Assembly: GCA_943370175.1 (NCBI GenBank)
Contig: CALRPU020000024.1
Span: 24,108 to 88,107 of the forward strand
Source: Ideonella_A intermedia_A
GTDB lineage: Bacteria > Pseudomonadota > Gammaproteobacteria > Burkholderiales > Burkholderiaceae_C
DNA length: 64,000 nt
Reading direction: 5' to 3'
Shown in pieces: positions 18,044-26,167 of this stretch. How positions within the stretch are numbered: the first letter of the stretch is position 1; every line of letters starts with the position of its first letter. Under the pieces are notes generated by a model. That model was given only the letters and a program-made list of their open reading frames with translations, was not told the origin of the DNA and made no database searches. Position numbers and translations under genes: made by a program.

Positions 18044-18119
18044 TGGCTCCCCGACCTGGGCTCGAACCAGGGACCTACGGATTAACAGTCCGGCGCTCTA
18101 CCGACTGAGCTATCGAGGA
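18044..18119 (-). tRNA. tRNA-Asn (anticodon GTT)
   Basis: A 76-base tRNA on the minus strand, with the CCA end encoded in the DNA. The acceptor stem TCCTCGA pairs with TCGGGGA (one T-G pair), the D arm has AGCTCAGTCGGTAGAGC, and the T arm contains GGTTCGAGCC. The anticodon GTT (plus-strand AAC at 18084-18086) reads Asn codons. Its 3' end faces the BREX island, and tRNA 3' ends are common integration sites. However, its own terminator is still in place, so if an island integrated here the junction is further left or was later rearranged. Confidence 0.97.
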
Positions 18120-18167
18120 ACAGAGCCTCGCATTATATACAGAAAAATTCGGACTCGGAAAGAGACT

Positions 18168-20441
18168 TCACAAGAAGGCTTCGACGCTGAGTCGCAAGGT
18201 GCGTGCGGGCAGCGGGAACAGGTAGGCGTGTCCGAACTGGTACGGGGCTTCGCGCCACGCGCGGCGGTCGAAGAGGTTGTCCACACCGGCGCGCCAGACC
18301 AGCGGCGTGGTGCTGGCGGTCTGGTAGCGCAGCCCGGCGTCGACGCGGCTCCAGCCGCCGATGCGCGCGCTGTTGTCGGGCAGCACCATGCGGTTGCCTT
18401 CGGCCACCCAGTCGGCGCGCAGCGACAGACCTGCGATGGCCGGCACGTCGTAGCGGGCCTGCCACTTCACGGTGCGGTCCGGCACATTGGCGGGCCGCAG
18501 GCCGTTGATGGTGGGGTCGGCACTGCCGTCACGCCGGGCGCGCAGCCACAGCGCGCTGCCTTGCAGCAGCCAGGGGCCGCTGCGCCAGCCGGCCTGAGCT
18601 TCCAGCCCGGTGTGGCGGGCCTCGCCGTCGGCGCGGCGGGTGCACGTGCCGCCGGGTGTGTCGCTGCCGCAGTCGGTGCCCAGGTCGGCGAAGGCGGGCC
18701 GGCGCACGTCGAACAGGGCGGCGCTCAGGGTCAGCTCCCCGCCGCGGGCCAGGGGCGCGCTGGTCTTCAGGCCCAGCTCGGTCTGTTTGCTGCGCAGGGC
18801 CGGCAAGGCTTCGCCGCGGTTGGTGTAGCGGGCGCGGTTGGGCACCACGTCGCTTTCAACACCTTCGCCCCAGCTGACGTACACGGTGCTGCGTGGCCCC
18901 AGTGCCTGGGTCAGCGCCAGCCATGGCGTGGTGAACTGCTGGGCGTAATTGGTCGGGCGCGAGCCGTTGGTGCGAACGCTGTCGCGCTGCAGCCGGGTGT
19001 GGCGCAGCCCCAGCCAGGCGCCGAAGCCTCCACCGAACTGCACGGCATCGCGCACGAAGAGCTCGGTCGAGCGCTCGTTGCGGTCGGTGTTTTCGTCGGT
19101 CAGCGTGGGATCGGCGGGCGTGAACAGCGTGCCCTGCACATTGCCTTGGCCAACGTAGTTGTAGGCCTGGCGCTGAAATCGCGCGCTGAAGCTGCTGCGC
19201 AGCAGGCCGGCTTCCAGCCGGTGCGCCACCGGCCCGGTGGTGAGGGTGCCGGCGATGCTCAATTCGGCGGCGTTGGTTCGGCGGCGTTCGTTGTCGCTGC
19301 GGAAGTCGTACAGGTCGTAGGTGCCGTTCGGGCAGTAGCGGTCGCTGTAGTAGACGTCGGCGGCGGCGTCGTAGCAGCCGTACGGAAACGCGATGCGGTC
19401 GTCCGAGCGCAAGCGCTGGGTGCCCAGATGGGCCCGCGCCTGCCAATCGGCCGACAGGCGGTGCGTGAGCCGCAGCGACGCCGTGTTGCCCTGCAGCACC
19501 ACGGGCTGCGACCACGGCTGGTTGTTGAGGTTGATGCGCGGGTCCACGGGCGTCGGCACCGCGTTGCCCAGCAAGCTGAAGCCGGGCACGCTGGGTTGGC
19601 TGCGCCGGCTGGATTCGACCTCCGCTTCCACCAGGGTGTCGCGCCCCAGGCGCCAATCGCCGGCCAGCGACAGCAGTTGGCGCTCGCCATCGGCATCGCG
19701 CACCTTGGGGTCGAGTCGCTCCACGGCGGCATTCACGCGCAGGCCGACGCTGCGGTCGGTGCCGAACCGCTCGCTGAGGTCAACGGCGGCCGCCACGCTG
19801 CCGCGTTCACGCCAACGCAGTTCCGCACGGCGCAGCGAGGTGTCCAGCGGGCGCTTGACGACGAAGTTGACCAGACCGCCCGGCGCGCTGGTGCCCGCTT
19901 GCAAGCCGCTGGTGCCCTTGAGCACCTCGATGCTGTCCTTGTTGTCCAGCGCGATCGCGGTCTCCGCGTTGATGGGCAGGCCATCGCGGCGGTAGTTGCT
20001 GCGGTTGTCGATGACAAAGCCGCGCACGGTGAGGTAATCCCAATAGCCCTCGGTGTTGTAGGCGTCGCTGACGCTGGCGTCGATGCGGGTGATGTCGGAC
20101 AGGCGCGTGACGCCGCGGTCCCGCAGCTGCTCGGCGGACAGCACCGAGGCCTGGAAAGGTGCCTTGCTGAGCGGCACGCCGCCCCAGCCCCCCACGCCGA
20201 CCACAGGGTCGGCACGGCCGGTGACGTTGACGGTGCCCAGCTGCCCGATGGGGGCGGTGGACGCGTCGGTGGCGACCGTGGCGGCGCTTGCCGGTGCCGG
20301 CGTTGGCGTTGGCGTTGGCGTTGGCGTTGCCGTGGCCGAGGGAGGGGTGTTGACGGTTTGCGCCTGGCTCCAGCCGGCGCCCAACAGGGCGGCCGCGGCG
20401 GCAAGGGTGGCGTGGCGGAAGGTCGGTGTGGGTCGTGCCAT
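18168..20441 (-). CDS. TonB-dependent outer-membrane receptor, TPP-riboswitch controlled
   Basis: A 757-residue outer-membrane receptor: Sec signal peptide (cleavage near AQA, residue 28), a flexible Thr-Pro repeat linker, a plug domain (TVRGFVIDNRSNYRRDGL, then GGLVNFVVKRPLD) and a long beta-barrel ending near the C-terminus with LRLSVEAFL. Sequence alone places it with TonB-dependent siderophore receptors. A TPP riboswitch in its leader, however, points to uptake of thiamin or a precursor. The ATG at 20441 is chosen because the upstream ATG at 20522 falls inside the riboswitch stem. An in-frame hexanucleotide repeat (GTTGGC units, 20302-20325) encodes the linker. Substrate is inferred from regulation only. 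Confidence 0.88.
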   Translation of the reverse strand: MARPTPTFRHATLAAAAALLGAGWSQAQTVNTPPSATATPTPTPTPTPAPASAATVATDASTAPIGQLGTVNVTGRADPVVGVGGWGGVPLSKAPFQASVLSAEQLRDRGVTRLSDITRIDASVSDAYNTEGYWDYLTVRGFVIDNRSNYRRDGLPINAETAIALDNKDSIEVLKGTSGLQAGTSAPGGLVNFVVKRPLDTSLRRAELRWRERGSVAAAVDLSERFGTDRSVGLRVNAAVERLDPKVRDADGERQLLSLAGDWRLGRDTLVEAEVESSRRSQPSVPGFSLLGNAVPTPVDPRINLNNQPWSQPVVLQGNTASLRLTHRLSADWQARAHLGTQRLRSDDRIAFPYGCYDAAADVYYSDRYCPNGTYDLYDFRSDNERRRTNAAELSIAGTLTTGPVAHRLEAGLLRSSFSARFQRQAYNYVGQGNVQGTLFTPADPTLTDENTDRNERSTELFVRDAVQFGGGFGAWLGLRHTRLQRDSVRTNGSRPTNYAQQFTTPWLALTQALGPRSTVYVSWGEGVESDVVPNRARYTNRGEALPALRSKQTELGLKTSAPLARGGELTLSAALFDVRRPAFADLGTDCGSDTPGGTCTRRADGEARHTGLEAQAGWRSGPWLLQGSALWLRARRDGSADPTINGLRPANVPDRTVKWQARYDVPAIAGLSLRADWVAEGNRMVLPDNSARIGGWSRVDAGLRYQTASTTPLVWRAGVDNLFDRRAWREAPYQFGHAYLFPLPARTLRLSVEAFL

Positions 20442-20521
20442 CGTGGGTCCAAGGTCGATGGCAGGGCGGCGTGCGTGCGTCGCGCCGCGGCGTGCGCCAA
20501 GGCACGGGCGGCCGACGTTCA

Positions 20522-20609
20522 CGCTTGCTTCCCTGCGCGAGGATTACCTCAATCAGGTTCAAAGGGACTTTCTCAGTCGAACGTCACAAGACGTTCAACA
20601 CCCCCAGCG
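20522..20609 (-). ncRNA. TPP riboswitch (THI element)
   Basis: On the minus strand the leader shows the conserved TPP-sensing parts in order: GGGGGTG, the CTGAGA pyrimidine-sensing loop (plus-strand 20571-20576), CCCTTTGAACCTGAT (20552-20566), and GGTAATCC with GCGCAGGGAAGC at the 3' end. The closing stem CGCT/AGCG pairs 20606-20609 with 20522-20525. It ends 80 bases before the receptor start codon. It should lower receptor synthesis when thiamin pyrophosphate is plentiful. No clear T-tract terminator follows, so control is more likely at translation or by Rho. Confidence 0.9.
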
Positions 20610-20612
20610 GAT

Positions 20613-20647
20613 GCCGTGCCCCTCAGGGCACGGCGATGCGGATTATC
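20613..20647 (-). promoter_or_regulatory. 5' hairpin and -10-like box ahead of the TPP riboswitch
   Basis: On the minus strand a GATAAT box (plus 20642-20647) precedes an 8-bp perfect hairpin GCCGTGCC/GGCACGGC (20613-20634), which stands directly before the riboswitch. The -35 region is weak. The hairpin would lie at the very 5' end of the transcript and may protect it. Confidence 0.4.
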
Positions 20648-20698
20648 AACGAAAGCGGGTGGGCGGCGCTGGCAGCAGACCGCTTTGCAGCGCGCGTT

Positions 20699-21757
20699 TC
20701 ACGCGGCGCCAAGGCCCAGGATGCGGTGCAGCTTCGGGCTGGTGGTCGTGTACAGCAGGTGCTGAGGCCGGTCGGGAAACAGCCGGGCTGCCGCGGCATG
20801 AGCCGCCATCGTGGCCTCGTGAAAGCCGCACAGGATCAGCTTCTTCTTGCCCGGGTAGGTGACGACGTCGCCCACCGCGTGCACGCCCGGCAGGCTGGTC
20901 TGGTAGCCGACCGGCTCGACGCTCAACTGCTTGCGTTCCATCGCCAGGCCCCAATCGGCAATCGGCCCCAGGCGCGGGCTCAGGCCTTGGCGCACCAGCA
21001 CCTGGTCGACGTCGATCACCCGCGTGCTCGCGTCGGGCTGGCTGATGACCAGGGCCTTCAGGCGATCTGCCGTGGATTCGTGGCCGACCGGCTGGCCGAC
21101 GATGAAATGAAGGCGCCCGTCGCGGCAGCGCGCGCTGAACTCGGCCAGCGCGGCGGGCTCCGCCTTCAGCACGTCGCGCCGGTGCAGCAGGCCGACGCGC
21201 GCAGGGGCTCGGGCCGAACCCACGCGATCACTCAGTGCCAAGGCGGTCTCGACGGCGGGTTCTTCACCGCCAAGAATCAGCACGTCGCGCCCGGCCAGTT
21301 GTTCGGGCTCGGGCAGGTGGTGGTGCAGTTGACGGCCCTCGTGCACCTCGATGCCATCGAGCTTCAGCCGTTTCGGTTCGAAGGCGCCCACGCCACCGGC
21401 GATGAAGACCGACCGCGCCAACCAGCGCTGTCCATCGTCCGTCTCGACGGCGATGCGGCCATCGTCCTGGGGGGCCAGAGACACCACCGTGCGACCCAAG
21501 TGCAGGTCAGGCTTCATCGGCGCCATCTGGCGCACCAGCCGGTCCACGAGTTCGCGGCCGCTGCACACCGGGATGCCCGGCACGTCGTAGATGGGCTTGT
21601 CGGGGTAAAGCTCGGCGCACTGGCCGCCCAGGTGGGGCAGGGCGTCGATCAGGTGGGCGTGGATCTCGTGCAAGCCCAGCTGAAACACCTGAAACAGGCC
21701 GGTGGGCCCGCCGCCGATGACCAGGGCGTCGGTGGGGATCGGTTCGGTTCGGCTCAT
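20699..21757 (-). CDS. Ferredoxin--NADP(+) reductase (thioredoxin-reductase-like type)
   Basis: A 352-residue flavoenzyme moving electrons between NADPH and ferredoxin. It has two dinucleotide-binding folds: FAD at GGGPTG (residues 15-20) with GGQCAELYPDKPIYDVPG, and NADPH at LILGGEEPAVETA. The C-terminal FAD signature is GDVVTYPGKKKLILCGFHEA. This is the type 2 FNR family found in many Gram-positive and Burkholderiales genomes; it lacks the CxxC of true thioredoxin reductases. It follows the ferredoxin gene by 47 bases, so the two probably work as a pair. The position downstream of the cys operon suggests a link with sulfite reduction. The start at 21757 gives the family-typical N-terminus. 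Confidence 0.9.
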   Translation of the reverse strand: MSRTEPIPTDALVIGGGPTGLFQVFQLGLHEIHAHLIDALPHLGGQCAELYPDKPIYDVPGIPVCSGRELVDRLVRQMAPMKPDLHLGRTVVSLAPQDDGRIAVETDDGQRWLARSVFIAGGVGAFEPKRLKLDGIEVHEGRQLHHHLPEPEQLAGRDVLILGGEEPAVETALALSDRVGSARAPARVGLLHRRDVLKAEPAALAEFSARCRDGRLHFIVGQPVGHESTADRLKALVISQPDASTRVIDVDQVLVRQGLSPRLGPIADWGLAMERKQLSVEPVGYQTSLPGVHAVGDVVTYPGKKKLILCGFHEATMAAHAAAARLFPDRPQHLLYTTTSPKLHRILGLGAA

Positions 21758-21804
21758 GCTCGGGGTGGGCTCGGCACGCCCTCAGCGCGCCTGCCCGCCC
21801 GCCT

Positions 21805-22128
21805 TCACTTGATCAGTTCGGACAGCTTGCCGGTGCGGTCTTTCCACTCGTCCGCGTCGGGCAAGGCCGGCTTGCGCTTCGTGATGCTGGGCCAGCCGCG
21901 GGCCAGTTCGGCGTTCAACTTGATCATGTGCAGTTGATCGGCCGGCACGTCCTCTTCCGGCATGATCGCGTTGACCGGGCACTCCGGAATGCAGACGGCG
22001 CAGTCGATGCATTCGTCCGGGTCGATGGTCAGGAAGTTGGGACCTTCGCGAAAGCAGTCCACCGGGCACACGTCGACGCAGTCGGTGTACTTGCAACGGA
22101 TGCACGATTCGGTGACGACGTGGGTCAT
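21805..22128 (-). CDS. fdxA: 7Fe ferredoxin (FdxA type)
   Basis: A 107-residue [3Fe-4S][4Fe-4S] electron carrier. The N-terminal half has the cysteine pattern C9, C12, C17, C21, C25 and C40, C43, C46, C50 (CIDCAVCIPECP). The 50-residue C-terminal extension with WPSITKRK and the end KLSELIK is typical of FdxA. The frame extends further upstream, but homology fixes the start at MTHVVTESC. It lies 53 bases after the cobA-type gene and 47 bases before the ferredoxin reductase on the same strand. Together with the reductase it could feed electrons to CysI, which here lacks CysJ. Confidence 0.93.
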   Translation of the reverse strand: MTHVVTESCIRCKYTDCVDVCPVDCFREGPNFLTIDPDECIDCAVCIPECPVNAIMPEEDVPADQLHMIKLNAELARGWPSITKRKPALPDADEWKDRTGKLSELIK

Positions 22129-22181
22129 GGTCAGGCTCGGAAAAGATGGGCTGGCACCGCAACGGTGCAAAACGTGAGATT

Positions 22182-23105
22182 TTAAGCGGTGTGGGCGCCG
22201 GCTTGGGACGCGAGGGGCATGCTCGACGCGTGGTCGGAAGCCTCGCCATCGGCCTCGGCGCGGGCGTCGACGCCTGGGTCCAAAGACATCGCATCGGCGC
22301 CGTTGCCTGCGGCTTGAGCGCATCGCGCCAGCACCGGCACCGCGCCTGCGCCCACCGTCACCACGGTCGGGCGGCCTGCGTGCAGCATCGCCGCGCGCGG
22401 CAGCGTGGCCACCACATGGTCGCTGTGCAGCTGATCGGTCCAGCCGGCGCGCGACACCACGCTGACCGGCGTCTGGGCCGGCCAACCGGCCTCGATCAGG
22501 CGGCGCGACAGGGCGGCCAGCTGTCGGCCGGCCATGTAGAAGACCTCGGTGTCCGCGGTGCGCGACGCACGCAAGCGGCCGGTGTGGTCGCGCTGGGGAA
22601 ACTGGGCATCGAAGACATCGGTCGGCTCGCCCCCGACCTGCGCGCTGGCGCCGCGGGGCGAGGCCACCGCGGTCATTGCCGTGCTCAAGCTGACGCTGCG
22701 CCCGGTGCCGCGGCGCGTCAGCGGCCGCTGGGTGGCGGCCGCGGCGGCGATGGCGGCGGTCACACCCGGCACCACTTCGCTGTCGATGCCAGCATCGGCC
22801 AGGGCTTCAAGTTCCTCTTCGAGGCGGCCGAAGACGCTCGGGTCGCCGCCCTTGAGCCGCACCACCAAGCCCACCCGGCGCGCGTGCTTGACCAGCAGCG
22901 CATTGATGCTGGTCTGCGCGGTGCTGTCGCAAAAGCCGCGCTTGCCGACGTGGATCCACTGGGCTTGTGGTGCGAGGTCGCGCAGCGCCGCATCGGTCAG
23001 GGCGTCGTGCAGCACCACGTCGGCTCGACCGAGCCGTTGGGCGCCGCGCACGGTGATCAAGTCCGCCGCGCCCGGCCCCGCCCCGATGAAACAAACCTTG
23101 CCCAT
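22182..23105 (-). CDS. cobA: Uroporphyrinogen-III C-methyltransferase (SUMT)
   Basis: SUMT adds two methyl groups from SAM to uroporphyrinogen III, giving precorrin-2, the route to the siroheme of sulfite reductase. The 307-residue protein starts GKVCFIGAGPGAADLITVRG, the SAM-binding loop. It then shows VVLHDALTD, VVRLKGGDPSVFGR and VVPGVTAAIAAAA, the family signatures. I chose ATG 23105 because AGGA precedes it and the family motif begins at once; a GTG at 23159 overlapping the cysN stop would add 18 residues. No dehydrogenase/ferrochelatase (CysG N-terminal) domain is attached, so siroheme must be completed elsewhere. About 55 C-terminal residues are poorly conserved. It is the last gene of the sulfate operon. 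Confidence 0.92.
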   Translation of the reverse strand: MGKVCFIGAGPGAADLITVRGAQRLGRADVVLHDALTDAALRDLAPQAQWIHVGKRGFCDSTAQTSINALLVKHARRVGLVVRLKGGDPSVFGRLEEELEALADAGIDSEVVPGVTAAIAAAAATQRPLTRRGTGRSVSLSTAMTAVASPRGASAQVGGEPTDVFDAQFPQRDHTGRLRASRTADTEVFYMAGRQLAALSRRLIEAGWPAQTPVSVVSRAGWTDQLHSDHVVATLPRAAMLHAGRPTVVTVGAGAVPVLARCAQAAGNGADAMSLDPGVDARAEADGEASDHASSMPLASQAGAHTA

Positions 23106-23155
23106 GCCTGTGTCCTGTCGTTGGCGCTGATGCGGCGTGGGCGCCGCGGGTGAGG

Positions 23156-24463
23156 TCACTGGGTCGACTGCACCAACAAGGCACCGCTGGTGCGGTTGCT
23201 GGCCGGGTCGACCATGATCAAGGCGCCGCCCACTCGGTTGTCGGCATAGGCCTCGACCGGCAGCGGCTGCTGGGTCTCGACAACCACCTGCCCAATCTCA
23301 TTGACGGCCAGCGCTTGGGCGTCGGTGGGCTGCAGGCTGTGGATGTCCAGACGGCTGTCGATTTGCACGATGCGTGCCTGCACCCAGCGGTTGCCATGGC
23401 GCACCCAGTACTTGCGGCCGACGACGGCGGGCTCGGTGTCCAGCCAGGCCAGCGTGGCGCTGAAGCGCGGTGTCGGGCGGATGGTCTGTGGCGTGCCGAT
23501 CCAGTCCCCGCGCGACACGTCGATCTGCCGGTCCAGCACGATGCCAGCGGACTGGCCGGCTTCGGCATGGCCCACCACGTCGCCGGCGCGGCGCACTTCG
23601 GCCACCGTGGCGCGCTCGCCGCTGGGAAACACCTGCACTTCGTCGCCCGCGCGCACCTGGCCATGGGCAATGCGGCCCCACAGCGTGCGCGGCTGGTTGC
23701 CGGTGCCTTCGCCTTCGCGGGCCACGTACTGGATCGGCACCAGCAGGTCGCCTTCGGTGCGTTCCTGTGCCGCGGGCAGGCGCTCCAGCACCTGCAGCAG
23801 CGACGGACCGGCGTACCAGTCGGCGTCCAGCGGCTGGGTGACGTTGTCACCGCGCAGCGCCGACACCGGCACGATGGCCGCCACCGCCATGCCCGCCTGC
23901 TGCGCGAAGGCCAGCAGCGCCGCACGCGTCACCTCGAAGGCCTGGCCCGGGTTGCTCACGGCGTCCAGCTTGTTCACCGCAAAAACGATGTTGGGCACGC
24001 GCAGCAGGTGGGCCAGCAGCGCGTGGCGGCGGGTCTGCGGCAGCAGCACCGTGGGGCTGGCGCTCAGGTCGATCTTGGTGATGTCCACCAGCACCACCGC
24101 GGCGTCGCTGCCGGCGGCGGCGGTCACCATGTTGCGGGTGTACTGCTCGTGGCCTGGGGCGTCTGCAATGATGAATTTGCGGGTCTTGGTGGCGAAGTAG
24201 CGGTAGGCCACGTCGATGGTGATGCCCTGTTCGCGCTCGGCCTCCAGGCCATCGGTCAGCAGGCTCAGGTCGATCGGCGCGCCGGCCGCGCGCTTTTCCA
24301 GCACGTCGAGCTGGTCGGCCAGGATGGCCCGGCTGTCGTACAGCAGGCGGCCGATCAGCGTGCTTTTGCCGTCGTCCACGCTGCCGGCGGTCAGGAAGCG
24401 CAGGGCGCGGTGGTCGGCCACCGCCGCCACGGTCTGGTGTTCGGTCGAGGTCATGGCGTTCAT
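23156..24463 (-). CDS. cysN: Sulfate adenylyltransferase subunit 1 (GTPase subunit)
   Basis: CysN hydrolyses GTP to drive adenylation of sulfate by CysD, making APS. The 435-residue protein is an EF-Tu-like GTPase: P-loop GSVDDGKS at residues 27-34, switch II DAPGHEQY, and NKLD for guanine recognition. Two beta-barrel domains follow. There is no fused APS kinase (CysC) domain, which fits the APS-reductase type CysH nearby. It starts one base after the cysD stop and overlaps the possible GTG start of the next gene by 4 bases, so translation is coupled. Confidence 0.95.
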   Translation of the reverse strand: MNAMTSTEHQTVAAVADHRALRFLTAGSVDDGKSTLIGRLLYDSRAILADQLDVLEKRAAGAPIDLSLLTDGLEAEREQGITIDVAYRYFATKTRKFIIADAPGHEQYTRNMVTAAAGSDAAVVLVDITKIDLSASPTVLLPQTRRHALLAHLLRVPNIVFAVNKLDAVSNPGQAFEVTRAALLAFAQQAGMAVAAIVPVSALRGDNVTQPLDADWYAGPSLLQVLERLPAAQERTEGDLLVPIQYVAREGEGTGNQPRTLWGRIAHGQVRAGDEVQVFPSGERATVAEVRRAGDVVGHAEAGQSAGIVLDRQIDVSRGDWIGTPQTIRPTPRFSATLAWLDTEPAVVGRKYWVRHGNRWVQARIVQIDSRLDIHSLQPTDAQALAVNEIGQVVVETQQPLPVEAYADNRVGGALIMVDPASNRTSGALLVQSTQ

Positions 24464-24464
24464 G

Positions 24465-25424
24465 TCAGAAGTAGCCTTCCTTCTTGCGGCGCTCCATCGA
24501 GGCGTCGCTGGTGCGGTCGTCCATGCGGGTGGCGCCGCGTTCGCTGATCGTCACTTTCAAGGTCTCGGCGACGATCTCGGTGGCGTTGGCGGCGGGGCTT
24601 TCGACCGGGCAGGTGCAGGTCATGTCGCCCACGGTGCGGAACCGCACTTCGGCGGTCTCGATGGTCTCGCCGGCCTCGGGGGGCGTCACCTCGGTCACCG
24701 GCACGAGCAGGCCTTTGCGGCGAATGACCTGGCGGTCGTGCTTGAAATACAGGCTGGGCAGCGGGATGTTCTCCCGGGCGATGTACAGCCACACGTCCAG
24801 CTCGGTCCAGTTGCTGATCGGGAAGGCGCGCATGTGTTCGCCCGGCTTGATGCGGGTGTTGAACAGCGTCCACAGCTCAGGGCGCTGCTCCTTGGGCTGC
24901 CATTGGCCGAAGCTGTCGCGGTGGCTGAAGATGCGTTCCTTCGCGCGGGCCTTTTCCTCGTCGCGCCGCGCGCCGCCCATCAGCACGTCGAAGCGGTGTT
25001 CCTCGATGGCTTCCAGCAGGGCCACCGTCTGGTGGCCGTTGCGCGACTCCAGTGGGTGGCTAAGGCGCACCGTGCCGCGGCGGATGGAGTCTTCCAGGTG
25101 CCCCACCACCAGCCGCTCGCCCATCTCGGCCACGCGCTGGTCGCGGAAGCTGATCACTTCCGGAAAATTGTGGCCCGTGTCCACGTGCAACAGCGGGAAA
25201 GGCAGGCGCCCCTTGAAACTGCCGTCGGCCTGCCGGGTCTTGAAGGCCTTCTCGGCCAGTCGCAGCACCACGCACGAGTCCTTGCCGCCCGAAAACAGCA
25301 GCGCCGGGCGTTCGAAGGCGGCGACGGTTTCGCGCAGGATGAAGATGGCTTCTTCTTCCAGCCAGTCGAGGTGGGTGTGGTCGAGTTCTGGGAGCAGTTG
25401 CTCCACGGTCAGCGGCGCGTTCAT
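24465..25424 (-). CDS. cysD: Sulfate adenylyltransferase subunit 2
   Basis: CysD is the catalytic subunit that forms adenosine 5'-phosphosulfate from ATP and sulfate. The 319-residue protein has the PP-loop SGGKDS at residues 45-50, followed by HVDTGHNFPEVI and the C-terminal family block TCTCPVES. The real start is MNAPLTVEQL at 25424; the longer frame upstream is a shadow of cysH. Its ATG overlaps the cysH stop by 4 bases, and the gap to cysN is one base. Confidence 0.96.
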   Translation of the reverse strand: MNAPLTVEQLLPELDHTHLDWLEEEAIFILRETVAAFERPALLFSGGKDSCVVLRLAEKAFKTRQADGSFKGRLPFPLLHVDTGHNFPEVISFRDQRVAEMGERLVVGHLEDSIRRGTVRLSHPLESRNGHQTVALLEAIEEHRFDVLMGGARRDEEKARAKERIFSHRDSFGQWQPKEQRPELWTLFNTRIKPGEHMRAFPISNWTELDVWLYIARENIPLPSLYFKHDRQVIRRKGLLVPVTEVTPPEAGETIETAEVRFRTVGDMTCTCPVESPAANATEIVAETLKVTISERGATRMDDRTSDASMERRKKEGYF

Positions 25425-26167
25425 GCCTGGGCTCCGATCGTTGACACGGCGGGGGCGTCTTTCACATGCAGCCCGCATTCCTTGGCGTTCTCGTCTTCCC
25501 ACCACCAGCGGCCGGCGCGGAAGGGCTCGCCCACGGCGATGGCGCGCGTGCATGGCGCGCAGCCGATGCTGGGCATGAAGTCGTCGTGCAGCGGGTTGGT
25601 CGGCACGTCGTTGGCCTGCACGTGGTGCCACACATCGGCCCAGCTCCAGGCGGCCAAGGGGCTGAACTTGGTGCGACCCTTGTCGTCGAGCTCGCTGAAC
25701 GGCACCTCGCCGCGCGCGTTCGACTGCTCGCGGCGCAGGCCGGTGATCCACGCGGTCTTGCCGTCCAGCATGCGGGCCAGTGGCTCCAGCTTGCGCAGGG
25801 CGCAGCAGGCCTTGCGCAGGTCGATGCTGTCGTACATGGCCCGGTCGCCATGGCGTTGCACGAATTGCACCGTGGCCTCCTGCACCGGGTGGTACACCGC
25901 CACCGTCAGGCCGTACCGGGCCTCGAGGCGCGGGATCAGCGCCAGGGTCTGGGCGTGCAGCATGCCCGTGTCCAGCGTGGCGAGTTCGATGGCGAGGCCG
26001 TGGCGGGCGATGAGGTCGGCCAGAACCATGTCTTCGACGCCCAGGCTCGTGGACAGCACCACCCGGCCTGGGTGCTCGGCCGCGGCTTGACGCAGCACGT
26101 CCACGGTCTGAGCAAGGCGGTCTTCAAAGCCCGCGGTGTGGCGGGCGTACAGGGCGATGGCGCTCAT
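25421..26167 (-). CDS. cysH: Phosphoadenylyl/adenylyl-sulfate reductase, APS-reductase type
   Basis: CysH reduces activated sulfate to sulfite with thioredoxin or glutathione. The 248-residue protein has the four iron-sulfur cysteines of APS reductases, C121-C122 (KACCALRK) and C203/C206 (CAPC), so APS is the likely substrate. The catalytic Cys is C231 in ECGLH. The PP-loop-like STSLGVEDMVL lies near residue 40. The start is MSAIALYARH. It overlaps DUF934 upstream and cysD downstream by 4 bases each. Confidence 0.95.
   Translation of the reverse strand: MSAIALYARHTAGFEDRLAQTVDVLRQAAAEHPGRVVLSTSLGVEDMVLADLIARHGLAIELATLDTGMLHAQTLALIPRLEARYGLTVAVYHPVQEATVQFVQRHGDRAMYDSIDLRKACCALRKLEPLARMLDGKTAWITGLRREQSNARGEVPFSELDDKGRTKFSPLAAWSWADVWHHVQANDVPTNPLHDDFMPSIGCAPCTRAIAVGEPFRAGRWWWEDENAKECGLHVKDAPAVSTIGAQA

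Noticed and set aside
18168..20441. Siderophore receptor as the final call
   Set aside because: The TPP riboswitch in the leader argues for thiamin-related uptake; no Fur-box-like sequence was noticed.
18228..20765. 845-residue open frame on the + strand opposite the TonB receptor
   Set aside because: High G+C gives long antisense frames; it runs through the riboswitch, has no family similarity, and the receptor on the other strand is unmistakable.
23106..23159. GTG 23159 as start of the SUMT gene
   Set aside because: Homology begins at the ATG 23105, which also has an AGGA site; the longer start cannot be excluded because overlapping starts are common in this operon.
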